Shown piece by piece: positions 23,550 to 36,114 of a DNA stretch of 64,000 bases. Every line of letters starts with the position of its first letter. Position 1 is the first letter of the stretch. The notes below the pieces were generated by a model, which was not told where the DNA came from, did not search any database, and saw nothing but the letters and a program-made list of their open reading frames with translations. The position numbers and the translations under genes are program-made. Source of the DNA: Whalleya microplaca (Eukaryota; Ascomycota; Sordariomycetes; Xylariales; Xylariaceae); the NCBI GenBank assembly GCA_022497155.1, contig MU385748.1, forward strand, positions 62,001 through 126,000. Direction: 5' to 3'.

Positions 23550-26500
23550 TTACCAGAAAAAGGTACGCCCAATACCGGGCTTGCCAGTCCGAGAACCCTG
23601 GCCGGCAGAGGGAGGCAAACCATGGACCAGTCCATCCTGGCAGTTGTCTCCCCAATAGCCGACACCATCCATCTTCTTGATCATTTCGGTTGTGGTTCGG
23701 AGGATGTCGTCAAACGCTCCCGCCTTCTGGAACTCCTCGGCCGACCACTCAGCTTCGTCGCCAAACTCGAGACCGCGGTTTTGCAGGAGTGCAGTGTTGA
23801 CCATGCGTGACTGGATCGAAGCCTCGTACCACTTTGGAAGCTCCCCAAGCTGCCGGTTGCCTGGATACTTCGCAAAGGTGACGATCGATGTGTCCTCAGT
23901 GTCGATGAAATTGGTCATATGCATGTCGTGCACCTCGCTCACTTCAAGGACAGTAGAAGCGGGAGTGTCACGACTAATAGAGATCTTCTCTTTAATATCT
24001 CTAGTATAAGACGCAATGTTGCTAGTCCGGACAAGCAGAATGTCAACCTGGTAGGCCTTCTTCATGGCAAACTGCAAGACGGGGATGCCGGATTTCTGTG
24101 GCCTGTTTTGACATGTCAGTATAGGCCAAAATGAATGCAAATGAACTGATTACACTTACTTAACGGACATCGAATCAACAAGGTCTCTGGCAAAGGTCCC
24201 GAAAGAATCTTCCAGGTCTTGAGACATAGAGAGCTTGACTTGGAAGTCCCATGAGCGTTTCGGGCAATGCACGAAGAAAACGCAAGCCTCCGACGTTGCA
24301 GGCTTGACCCGGTGTGTAAAACGGTCACCATCAATTTCTACCACAAATGCGTACACCTCTCCTTCTTTTGTCTGGGCACGGCATCTGATCTCGTAGATAG
24401 TTCGTCGGTTTTCAGGTAACCATATTCTTTTTCCGTCCTCCTCGATATAGGAAAGATAGTTCATATCTGCTCCATTGGCGGTGAGAATGTTGGTGAACAT
24501 AACATCTCCGGGGCTCACATGGCGTCTGTCCAAAGCTTTCTTGATGATTTTCATCGGCATGACCCGGGCTTGAGCGCCCTTGCCTTGCAATTGCACGTAG
24601 TCCTGGTTGATATCTGTGAGGCAGAAGCGTCCAATCTCAGCTTTTAAAGCCACTTCCCCAGTGAATACTTTAAGGGTACCCATTATTTGCGTGAGCCTCT
24701 CACCGATGACTTGGACCATTTCGGAATACTGGTCTCTAGGTCCATCGGTAACAATAGGTTGGGCTGAGAGAATAGGGTTGGAACCAGCTTGCTGCTTCAT
24801 GGTACTACGCCGAACCATAGGCACGCTATCATCGATCAATTTTGGCAATGTCGCACTACCTCGGGCATTGGCTATGGGGCCACTAGAAGCCTGAAGCTCC
24901 TTCATTGTCCCTGTGAGATTCTTGATTTCTGCCTGTAACTGCCTAATTTTCTCTTGTGAGGCTTCATCGGTTAAGACCATTGACGAGTCCTTCTTTACCA
25001 CCTTAGGTACACCGTTATATTGCTTTGTCGCTGTCGTGGGACGACCAGTAGGCTGTCTCTTCACATTATGAGCGGGCGTCCATCTATCAGCATTTGAATT
25101 TTGGCCCCGAAACTTTGCATTTGGGTGATTCGGGAAGCTCGATTGCTGGTAAGTGGGGTTTTTCCGACGAATGTGAGGTGGGACCGACTGCTGGTAAACT
25201 GTACTTTTGCGTTGAAGGTGAGGTGGCACCCGAACAGCAGTACGTTGCCCCTTGATGTTGTTGGGGTCTTTAATAGGTGGGACAGTTTGGTTCGGGAAAG
25301 CCTTCTTTCGCGGATAGGCTGGTGCAGTAGAACTTGGTTTGTTGTCGCTCAATTTGATATCCCGATGGCTACTCTGACTAGGAGGCGTGTTGTGCCGAAG
25401 ATGAGGAGGAGACCACTTAGCAGGAAGGAGCTTTCTATTGCTCGAGTCATCATCTCTCCGATTAGTCTGAGCCGATGGAGTCTGGTGCCGTAGGTGGGGA
25501 GGAACCCAGCCGTCGGGATAAGATCGTTCGCTACTCGAACTGACATCTGTTTTGCTAGTCTGCTTCTCAGGAGTATTGGGACCAATACGCGGCGGGGAAA
25601 TGTCTATCAGACGATCACTTTCGCTGCTACAATTTGTATTCGTCTGGGTCATAGATCGGGACTGCTCCCTTGGACGGAATATCTGGCTCGGACGAGCTTC
25701 ATAGCGGCCATTCGCCTTCCACTTATCACCTATCTGCGAGTAGTTTCCTCCATTCTTGGACCCGGTCGTAGCTGTCCGATAATCTTTCTGAGGCGAAGTG
25801 CGATAATTCCCTGGTAGTTTTGACTTTGGGTCATTCTTCGGCCATAGGTTGCCGTTGGAGTCGATGATCGCAGGGTTTGTCTTTTGAAGAGGAGGCGTTT
25901 TCGGCTGTTCTAGTCCTCTGTGATTCGGAGGCGTGGGATAGTAATAGTGAGGAGACATTTGGCTCTGCTCTTCAGGACTGTCCTGCTGCCCCTGCTGCTC
26001 GTCGTTTCGAAGCTTGCCGTTCGAGCTTGAGCTCGTTTCAATGGTCTTGTTATCCCCACCCATGTCCAAGAGAGGCGATTCAGGTTCTTTATTCGCAAAG
26101 GACATTAAGTCCACCTCAGGCAGTTTACTTACCCAAGAGGTCACGTTCCTGTTAAGCTCAGTTGACATTGGTACTGATGTTGATACTGCTGATACTGAAA
26201 CCCCAGCGTCCTTATTGTAGGATCCTTCCTTAGGTCTGTACACCCAGGAAGCTGAGACAAATGCTTTATAGGGCTCAGTCTTCCTGTCTTTACGGACAGC
26301 CGGAGTAATATCAAGTGGACCGGAGCCCAATTGATGGAGGCCATTATCTAGGATGCTAATGGCTACTCCCTTCTCGAAGACTTTCCCATAGTCTGAATTC
26401 CGTTCAGCTAGTCGGTACTTGGCACGGTCCAAGAAGAAGGTGGTGAGAAGGGACCTAGGCCCGTTCTCGATGTACGTAAATGCCCCCATTGATTCTTGCT

Positions 26501-27416
26501 TGTCTTCGGTATACACAAAGCTCTCGCAACGTATATCAGCTCCAGACGACAATACCTGATGTCACGTTAGATCTTCTGGCTTTCCAAGTAATGACACGGC
26601 GTAGTAGACCTACATAGTACTTTGCCAACATGTCCAGCTTTCGCTCGACCACAGAGGCCCTCTGCACTGACTCAGCGCCGATATGGATAATATTGTCATC
26701 ACTAGCGATCATGACGCAACAGCCCGTGGATTGGCGTAGCTTCATCAGGGACTTTCCAGGAAGGAGCTTCTCAACGGCGACATCGTCTTCGGCAAGCTCC
26801 TCTGGCATGGTCCATACAGTTTGGTACAGACAGTGCTGTATCTCTTGGGGGGCAAGGGCCTTGGCGTACTCCTTTCGGTCACCAGCGCCATTGCTGCGCC
26901 ACTCCTTGGCCTGGGAAATCATGTCGCTCTGTGCCCGCACCTAGAGACTTGTGAGATAACAGTTCATGTGACTTCATATAGCGATGCTCACCCAATCATC
27001 ACCTATCTCTTGGCAGACGATACGATCCATGATGGACTTGGAAAGAGCCATGATAGCTTCTTCATCTTGTCCTAAACACGCAATCTTCATACAACCCAGG
27101 CCTAGTTCATAGGTCACTTGGGCATCCTATGACTAGGTTAGAATTGCTAGTAAATGATGACCAGGGGAAACAGAAGTGAGCCATAAATTATCCAGAATGA
27201 AGAACTTACTGGGAATTTCTTACGAAGTTCATCAGAGAACTTCTTCAGTCCCTTGGGGTGCAAGACCCAGTTCGAACCGAGTAAAAACTCGGTGGTCTCT
27301 AAGGTAGTGGCACTGATGGACGTGCCGTTCTGTGCAACACTGGCCGGCGGAGGGGATTGGCGGCCAAGTGCGTCCAGCCCTCGTACTTTGCTGACACCTG
27401 ACTGTCCTGAAGTCAT
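23550..27416 (-). CDS. 1205-aa orphan, KH-like region, PPHLR repeats
   Basis: Large protein of unknown function. Five exons on the minus strand (27416-27210, 27126-26992, 26940-26614, 26555-24160, 24102-23550) join in frame with GT-AG introns, giving 1205 aa. Residues about 184-220 (GCCVMIASDDNIIHIGAESV and following) resemble a KH-type RNA-binding fold. Residues about 350-720 are polar and disordered, with PPHLR, PPHLR, PPHLQ and PPHIR near 575, 606, 667 and 682, each preceded by W/R/S-S/V. A short coiled coil (IRQLQAEIKNLTGTMKELQ) follows. The last 350 residues look globular and include aromatic-rich strands and an acidic helix near the end. The PPHLR element resembles the conserved N-terminal motif of Ded1-type helicases, so an RNA or translation role is an inference only. 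Frames in the last exons are often mistaken for a separate gene. Confidence 0.75.
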
Positions 27417-30400
27417 GGTGAAAGGCTCTATGTAGGCTTAACTTCGAAGGGAACTTAAGTGAGCCTTGGGGTGATCCTGATGGGAGTGTCAGTTTATCGC
27501 TTGAGATTTTGTAGGTGTAGTCACCATGTACGAGATGGAATATTGTTTATGAAGAACTGACTGTGGAGGAATTTGAAGGTGGGAGAAATTGGTGTATCTT
27601 CTGCGGGTTGATAAGAGCGAGGTGGATGCGGAAGATGATGGAAGGGAGAAAAGGTTGATCAAGGGTGGTGGGGAGGTCGAAAATTTATAAGCTTCTTCAA
27701 ACCCGACAATGGCGTACAGTAGCAGTCACAGATGACTGCGGTTGCTTATTGATCCGGTTGGCGGGCAAAATAATATGGTTGAGGGTATGGAGTGCGAAGT
27801 ATGGGATTGTGGATGGAAACAATGGGAGAGAGTACTTGAATGTGTGTGGTGTGTCGAGTGGGGAGAAGTACTAGAGGGGAAGGGTACGTGAAAGAAACAT
27901 GAGAAGCATTTACATTGGGTAGCCACCTGGGCAGGCAAGCACACAATCAAGCCTTTCGCATAGCCACACTGGGTTCTGACAACGCCAATCAACGGGGATA
28001 CCTGAGGCAACGATCACAGATACTAAAATGACAGTAGTCAAGAGAGAATCGTATGACGATCTACTTGTGCGTGAAAATGATGGCTGGATTGCTAGTGCAT
28101 ACTTACCACCAGAGGAAGAGGTCGGGCGGATGGTGGCGTAATGTACAATAGGCGTGTACAATAGGTGAAAAGTTCGTGACGGGCGAATGAAGTGAGGTTC
28201 GAGGAAGGATTTCAGGGAAGAGGCAGGTTGAAAGGGTGAAATCCAAAATCCAAGACAGAAGATTGGGTTGGGTTGGCAAAGTCGGCAGGTAGGTTGATTG
28301 ATGATTTGATATGGGAAGGAAGCTCGGTTGCCTGAGTCAAGTGCCTGCAAGTTATGTGCAATGACCTTAGCATTGATGTGGCGACGCATTAAGGCACTTA
28401 CGTAGAGTACATACCTGTTCCTCACCCTCATGCCACTATTCCTCCAGGCAATTCCAGTACCCCCCCTTATCTGCCATTTCACCTGATGGCATCTATATTG
28501 GCCATTTCACTTTGTCCTGCCAGACTCGGTTTGTACTACTCGTTTTTGTCTTCATATTCTCCTGGAAGTCGCACAATTCTGTCTCTCCAATATAAATTTA
28601 GTAGACTTTCTCTAGAGAGTGATTCTTGTAAGCCAGAACATTGGAAGTCATATTGTATTCACCTTTGCTTAATTTGAAACCCGTTACCAGTTTCTTCACG
28701 AGCCATTCACCTAGTATTGATTAGATCTATAATTCTCGGCTCCATGCGGCTGCATCAGCCTGGGTGCTTCCCTGTTGAGATGAGAAACGCGCTGAGATAA
28801 CTCATTATACCGGGGACAGTATAATAATGGCTGTCATCTGGAAGAATTTTGCAGTCTATTGTGAACTGGCATTGACCGAACTTTATAAGGGAACAGAGTA
28901 TCATATAGCAACGTTTTATAATGGTAAATGATAAGCGGCCTGGCAATGGGTTGGTGCTGAAGTCGATAGTTGGCGATACAAGCTGCACAAGAATATTGTG
29001 CCATTGTATTCTATAGCCAAAGGCGCACCGCCACGCCCTTCAGTGCCTATAGGGCACATAGGTCTTCTCCATACTCGACCTTGAGCTCTTCCCAAAGCTC
29101 TCTCCATAGAGCGAGCATTCCGAAGAGAGCCTGACTGCGCCAAGACCCGAAGCGATACCCCAGGCGCACGATAGGACCTCCCGGACCCTCCACCAGACGA
29201 TGGCATCCAGTGCCCTGTATCCGCCGACGGATAGTTTTACAGGGCACTGTGCCTGTAATGCAATGGCCGTGCTTGCGGGAGGTCCACTAGGGCTTGTAGG
29301 CGTAGGGTTTTGGATGGGTTGTTGCTTAGACGGATAGCTTTGAGGGGTGCATCTCCAAGACCTGCTAGTATTGTCTAAGGCTTCCATCATAAGAGTTCTA
29401 ATCATAGAACAGACTAGTCATATCGGCTTTCTTGAGCATTCCCATTATCTGTGGAGATATATACTCGAAACCTGATTCCACGTCCCCTCAACTTCATGGT
29501 ATTCAACGAAGTGATCTTCTCGTAGTCGGAATTTTGACTTTTTAGGGTGGGTTCCTGAATAACAACGGAAGAGAAGACGCATAGCCAGTTTATGGCATGA
29601 TATCGACGCCATCTGATCCTCTGTTCATTGGTAGCTCGTCCGAGATTGAAGTCAGGATCTCGGTCACTACCTTCTTCAGCATGGGCTTAGTCGGTTTGCC
29701 GCTATATGCTTCTGGGAGTCCTGAAAATCTACCACGAAGTCAAGAAGACCCAAGATTGTAGTCCATTCCATGGGGACCTCGTATGGAATGGAAACAGGGA
29801 TGGCACGTTGCACTCTATAGTACGTGCATTTGTACACGGTATATACGGTGATCTTTTTTCCACGAGAGTCTTTCGTGGAATGGAATGGATCGCAACCTCC
29901 TCTCTAGGTCTTGGTGGGTGTAGGACATCTCTTCTCCGTAGACACAATTGGCTTCGTGTCTCTTTCTCAGGCCACTTATCGAGATATCTGGCCTCAGTTC
30001 CAGATCATTTGTCCAGTTTACAGGCGTTGATGATCGGATTTCTTTGGCAACACCTAGATAGGCTTCTAAAGGGGACCTCTGGTGTTACCATGGAGCTGTA
30101 GGATACTGCATGGCTGGCTTCCTGCTTCTGAATAATAAAGTGCCTATGAGTTTGGTTAGACCAACTCCTGTATTTGAAAATTTATGGTTATAAACCATCA
30201 TTACCTAGATTTATGTGATAGGCTCCAAGCAGACATGCTGAGTCGTTAGGCAGAGTGGTTTGCGCTCCGACGATTGCCATGAAGGCATATGTATAATTTA
30301 TGCATCGTGAACATATTCAAGAACTTGTCGGTGAAGTTCGCCCTTGTACCACTATTGATTGTGAAAATATCTCTTGTGGTATCGTGTTGTAGGGCTTGTT

Positions 30401-32779
30401 AGAATGAGTGTGGTATACTGTTGTTCTAGGTAGGTGTTTTAGGTAGGTATTTGCCAAATGCAGATTGAAATAACCTCCTGGTGGCAACAATTAACAAGTG
30501 TGTTCCAAAATGGCACGTGCATAAGCCCTAGGGTAGACTTCACCTGGGCAGTTTGCCCTCATGTACCTAGATGTAGGTATGTAGTTGCTTATGTCATGTA
30601 CCGATGTAGTAGCTGCTTCGACTGCGATCAACAGGATTCTGGTACCAAGTCATACCTAAGGAACCAAATCAAATCACCTAGGTAAGTTTGGACCTGCAAA
30701 CAGGCAGTCGGGGACGACCTGCTACCTTGGAGTGTAGAGTTTGAACACCAGTCATCAACGTTGCCAATAGGGGTGATACCCCTCTAGTTCATCCACTCTT
30801 CACTAGAGTAAATATGATATCCCACATTCGCTATACTATATCTACTGACTACCCAAATATTGGAGTTCAACTGTAGTCCTATTGATAAATTTGGTTTAGT
30901 GCAATTTCGTGCAATTCCTGGATTTTAATGATCAACGATAACTTTGTTCCCAAGGATCTTTATTTATAGTTTAAATACAGATGTACCGAAGCATTTCATG
31001 GTTACTGGCTGGAGTCTTGATCTAACAAGTTCACAATGTGGATTGCTATGTATATCATATATAGTATGCCTCCTCCATGAGCTGTGAGACAGTGATAAAG
31101 TAGAACATAAATCTTGTCAATTAATAAACAATGCGGCTTCTTCAAGAATTTACCTATATAAAACCACGACGTATTTGTCAAGTGTTAGCGGAAAAAGTAA
31201 TATATGGCTATAAAAGACTAGCGATAAATTGGACAATACGACGTTTATATAATGAGATTCTGTGTTCATTCGCAGACAGTTGGTATGAGCATCTGCTCCT
31301 CATAAATATTCACTCTTCCAAGTATAATAATAAGCCTCCCCATGGCAATGCATATACAAATTCAGAAACAGCACAAGGGCTAAATAAATATACCTGACAT
31401 GTTCAAAGTAGCAATTGTGCATATCTGGCATAGAATCCAAGTTCTAGGTATGCTTAGGGAAAGCTATACTTGTACTAGGCATATAGCCTAGAGAGAATCT
31501 TGAGAAGTCATCACTGCTTCAACTTGTCTTATATCTTCCTATCTTATCGCTCTAGCCATCCAACAACTGTCAAAGGTCGTAAAAGAGACAGTTGCTACTT
31601 GAAGTTCAATTCAGATGCCTAGTTACTAGTCTCACTAAGTAAGGTTGGGCGAATGTGTAGCTGTCAATAACATACCAAACAATGTATAGCTTGGTAGCTT
31701 CGCGGCTAGTTAAATGACGAGAAGGTTCAAGGTTGAAAGCACCAATCGATAGTGACTTAGATGCTATAGTAGCACTATCAATGGGTTCCCCGCACATCGG
31801 AAGGAAGTTCACCTAGATTGTGAGATCTTCAGGGTGACTATATAACCTTGTCTATGTCACTGGGTCTGTACCGAAGAAACTCGCTAGGTAGTTTCTTCAC
31901 CGCTAGAAATAGGTTCAGAAAGTCCCAAGAAGGGATTTAGCCTGAGTAATATTTACAAATTTTGTGAGGAATCGTCATCTGCTTGCTCTGAAGCGATTTA
32001 GGCTTATAGAAACGGCATCTTCAATGGTGATTGTCTGGAATATATCTCAACTTTTGGCGGCTCAACGAGAAGGTAGCGAGACTCAAACAATTTTCCACTC
32101 TAACACCGGCTCGATCGGCAGCCAAGCTATTTGACGCACAGAGCTAACCCTTGTCCAGCTGAAAGAGTCATGCCAAATGAGGCAAAAGATGGGGCACGGT
32201 ACTCGGCAAGATGCAACGACATCAGCAATGTGGATGAGATGATTCTTCTCGAATGTGTTGTTGGACTTACTCAGTACACCGTTGTCTTGGCTTAGATTGT
32301 TACTACATTGACATACGTGCCTCCTCATGAAATGGAACATGGCAGATATGAAACGTGTCATGAAGGCTCAAAGGCTAGGCAGCTTTCCATGCAGTGTAAT
32401 GGCCAGAGCAAGTTCATTGGTAAGACGGGACTGAAAAAGAACTCCAAAACCTAGGCCACGATCCTATCCTCTTGGCAACGTTTACCCCAGGGGTCCACAA
32501 ATAGAAGTTGTGTTGATTGCACGAGCATCTGATGTGGATCAGAGGGGCTTCAGTTACACAGTAAAACCGAGAGACGATGCAGAATACTAGCGAATGACAA
32601 GTGTCAAGAGGGTGAAGCGTTCCAGAATCATCAACAGGACAATCGTTTGACGATCCTTCAAACAAATTCCTTCCGCGGTATCACTTTTACTTCTCTCTCT
32701 CTCTTTCAAGCTAGACGTTCACCCATATCACCCTCAAGAGCGATTTCCTAGCAACTACGAGAACATAGCATCGCTCCCC
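27417..32779. other. 5.4 kb gene desert
   Basis: No frame in this stretch carries a recognisable domain. The longest (29040-29405 minus, 29706-30101 plus, 27910-28482 minus) have unusual composition and no plausible splice partners. The section from 30.9 to 31.4 kb is about two-thirds A+T by eye. An inverted repeat sits at 29762-29792. The piece nearest 27416 is the promoter of the 1205-aa gene; the CT-rich tract at 32690-32707, just before the WW gene, resembles a fungal pyrimidine-rich promoter element. Confidence 0.5.
29762..29792. repeat. 10-bp perfect inverted repeat
   Basis: TCCATTCCAT and ATGGAATGGA flank an 11-base loop. A further TGGAATGGAATGGA copy and an 8-bp hairpin (TTCCACGA / TCGTGGAA) follow at 29858-29890. 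The function is unknown. Confidence 0.6.
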
Positions 32780-33886
32780 ATGTCATTCTTCAAGAAGTTG
32801 GCCGACAAGGTCGAGGACCTCCTTGACGACAAGGACAAGAAGCAAGGACAAGGACAAGGCCAAGGTCAGCAACGATCATGAAGATTCATTGTTTCAACCG
32901 TATAGCTGAACGCCATCTAGACCAGTCTCGAAACTACGGCGGCGGCGCGCCTCCTCTCCAACACCAAGGCTCGTATTATGGCGCCCCACCGCAGCAGCAG
33001 GGCCAATACTACGGCGGACCGCCTCCACCTCAAGGGCCGCCGGCTCCCTACGGAGCACCGCCCCCGATGCCTCCAGGATGGCACTGCCAGTGGGACGCGA
33101 ACCAGAACCGGTGGTACTACATCGACCAGTCAACGGGGCGCTCGCAATGGGATCCCCCCTCATCGTTTAGCCCTCCGCCCGCGGGCCCGTACGCCCCGCC
33201 GCCATCGGCGCCGCCCGGGCAATATCCATACGCGACGGGGCAACCCCAGGGGCAGCCCACGGGCCCGCAGCCCGTAGGCCAGCCCGCGGCCTATGGAACT
33301 CGTGGCGAGAGCAATGCCTACTACAGTGGGCAGAGCCCGATGCCGCCGCCGGCAGGACAAGATCCATACGGAGGAAACTATGCGCAGGGTGGTTATGGAC
33401 AGCCTCAGCCTCAGCCTCAGCCTAGCTACGGGCAGGCTGCTTATGGGGAGCCGCAGAAAGATAAGGATAAGTCTGGTTCCGGAAAAGGAAAGATGCTGGC
33501 TGCGGGAGCAGGTGGATTGGCTGTAGGCGCTATCGGAGGAGCTGTCATTGCCCACGAGCTAAGTAAGCGGCCCCGAGCTTTATATGTCTTACTTGTTTTC
33601 TTCTGTTCTATTGTCACTGCTGGTCTTTCGTTTTATGTTTACTAACTACTACCTATTAGCTGAGGACGATAATCACTCTTCACAACCACAGAACGTGTAC
33701 GTCGCCGCGCCGCAGGAGTCATCGTACCAGCCCGCATATTCTGAGCCACCACCGGTACCTTATGAGACCAGAGACGGTAGTTCGATATCGAGCAGCGACC
33801 GAGAATCGCTGGAGGAGAAACGCCAAGAGCTTATAGAAGCACAGCAGGAGTATGATGAAGCTTATGAAGAGGCATACGATGATTGA
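32780..33886 (+). CDS. WW-domain protein with glycine zipper
   Basis: Predicted 317-aa adaptor. Exons are 32780-32864, 32921-33562 and 33660-33886. The first donor is GTCAGC, weaker than the usual GTAAGT, but the join gives a continuous protein from MSFFKKLADKVEDLL into the Gly/Tyr/Pro-rich region. One WW domain lies at about residues 79-108 (PPGWHCQWDANQNRWYYID, second Trp and Pro at 105 and 108), which binds Pro-rich ligands. Long PQGQ/YG-rich disordered parts surround it. Residues about 220-242 (MLAAGAGGLAVGAIGGAVIA) form a glycine-zipper-like helix that could insert into a membrane or oligomerise. The C-terminus is an acidic Glu/Tyr-rich helix. This architecture is common in filamentous fungi, but its role is not established. 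Confidence 0.85.
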
Positions 33887-36114
33887 GCCCTTACTGTGGG
33901 CGTGGAAGGTCACTGTCTGTAGAGCACTGGCGTGTGTCCTTTTTAGAAAGAAGGGATGAGAACAGCTACTTCTACAGAATGAATAACTGCAAGACTTCCC
34001 AAAGTAATGAAGATAGGGATTTACATCGTAAATGATAGGAACTAGGTCATTGGGATGTTCATGACCTGGGGGAACATCCGCCAAGTCTCTTCCCTAGGAT
34101 TCACTCAAAAATTCCGTCTAAAGAATATCACTTATGGAAGAGAAGCTGAATTATAATGCTATTGAAGCTTTCAGTAAATCAGGATAAACAAAAATCGTTA
34201 TTCCTCGATGTTCATTTCAATGTGAAGACTCCAAGTACACACACCATCAGCGTAGGCTTGTATAATATTACTCAATCTATAGCTCTCTTTGAGTCACATA
34301 GGCTAAGTTCATTGACGCATGGGGTGTTTACAGCTCGACGAGAAGTCACAAAGCTGTAACGAAGCCGTTACCACAGGTCTTGATTTGAAATAACAGAGGG
34401 CGTAAAAGGTAAAATACTTAGATTGATCGCTGGCTAGCAAAGAGAGACTATCTAAGGGACGGCGAAATACAGCCTTTTATATCTGAATAGCTTCCTAGTA
34501 AATGGGACTTGGACGCCAAGCCACTAAGGGCTTTGGCGACCATATGGACGCCGAGCCGCTACTCCTCTTGGCGACCATAAATCACGTGGTAGCTGGTTGC
34601 AGGGATATTCAGGAATGGGTGGTTATAACAAAAGCTTGAATAATCAATTTTTGTGCTGAGAGGTAGACCAGGCCTATATGAATCTTCTATGCTACCTAAT
34701 GTTTAAAAAGCCATCCTTTGTAGGTCAGAGGAAGCATCGACGTGGAAGTGGATCTAAAGAAGATATTGTCTAGATGTTCCTCAATGTTTCTGTTCTGTGT
34801 GTTGTAACTATAGCAAGCTAGTTTCAAGAGGTTAGGACTTCAGTACAATGAGCAAAGTGTTAACCTCATTGTGGGAACCGATTTAATATATGAAAAATCG
34901 ATCAGGTATTATTTAAGGTGTATTTTATGTATGGATGTTTTAAACACATGAGCTAGTCGAGTTTTATAGACATTGAAGGTTGACCAAGACCCTGCTTAAT
35001 TTCCTCTAGTAGACAGAAACAGCCTATCACCATAACCCTATTAACGTAGACCTCTCCTCAACATTAAATTGGTACATACGACTCGGGGGAATAATACTGA
35101 CGATACTCACTTTATTTAACTCACTCAGAAGGCCGGTGGGTTTGATTCTCTACTTGAGTCATCCAGCAGTATTCTAGTAGTTTCGCACAAGTAGGTTATC
35201 ATTACAACCCTTCTCCTTCCATCCAAAGCTCGTTCTGCTTTGAATACTTGACATGAGGGCGTCACAAAGGATAACACATAGGCCACCCCAGAGAAAAAAG
35301 CCATCCTTTGCTCTCAAGCAGCTGATTGACAACATACACTTGGTAGACTAGCCCCAATGCACCCATATGAAGTCCTAGCAAATACATTCCACAGTTAGAG
35401 ACGAAGAATCACAGTCCCTTAAGAATCACAGTATCTATTAGTTAATTGGAATACGGATGTATAAACGTGTGATTTCATGTTATCATAGAGCAAAATACGC
35501 ATATCAATGACTTGACATCAATATACTCGATCTATATACTTATCTATTATTTCATATCGTAATGCCAAGTTACGTGGCAAGACACAACACTCTAGCATTG
35601 ACCAACTGGCGATGAGGCTAACATCAACTTAAACATGCCACTTAGAGCGTATAGCAAAGGGCTATCTAATCTTAGCCGAATGTTGTTCGGTACTGCTGAC
35701 GGACGACTACTCAGCTAAAGCAGATTCCATATAGATAGAGTTTACGAAAGGGCGCTATTCCTTCCACACAGCCCGCCTAGGTTGATATCAACGGGACCAT
35801 TCAGTCCTTCGGCCCTGCCTAATTATCATGGTCGCAGCTACAATACCAAAAAGCCGTAAGATTTCGAGCATCGTCCTTCGAGGCTACCGACGATAGCCAT
35901 ACCCAAGAACTGGCGCCTTAAAGCCGTTCTAGATGGATATCTAAATCTTAACCGGTTTCCCGGTTCCCTTGATAAAGAGGCAAATCCCCTTTTCCAGAAG
36001 GGTACCTACCTAGGTTAGTTCCTCTTCACGTACATCACGCAATCACATTACCAACCTCTTACCGACTCCTTACCTACATCTACCCCCAGCCGACAAATAT
36101 TAGCATCTCACACA
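33887..36114. other. 2.2 kb AT-rich interval
   Basis: No gene is seen. The stretch from about 34.6 to 35.7 kb is AT-rich with stops in every frame. A 35-base tandem pair with hairpin potential lies at 34511-34580. The final 200 bases (CT-rich, with ACCTACCTAGGTTAG near 36004) look like the F-box gene promoter. Confidence 0.55.
34511..34580. repeat. 35-base tandem duplication with hairpins
   Basis: Two abutting 35-base copies (34511-34545 and 34546-34580) match at 26 positions. Each begins GGACGCC and ends TTGGCGACCATA, and within each copy CGCC(A/G)AG can pair with CTTGGCG or TTTGGCG. Differences concentrate in the presumed loop, as in a structured element. Confidence 0.7.

Noticed and set aside
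23550..24140. 196-codon minus-strand frame as a separate gene
   Set aside because: It lacks its own start context, and its reading frame continues exactly from the 798-codon frame upstream through a good GTAAGT...CAG intron.
29040..30101. Open frames of 121-131 codons on both strands
   Set aside because: No recognisable domain, odd composition and no plausible exon joins; kept as gene-free.
30241..30290. tRNA-like segment with GGCAGAGTGGTTTGCGC, resembling a D-arm of tRNA-Ser/Leu
   Set aside because: No T-arm GTTCRANYC sequence and no acceptor stem pairing follow in the right place.
34707..35310. Two copies of AAAAAGCCATCCTTTG about 590 bases apart
   Set aside because: A single 16-base match somewhere in 64 kb is close to chance expectation, and the flanks do not align.
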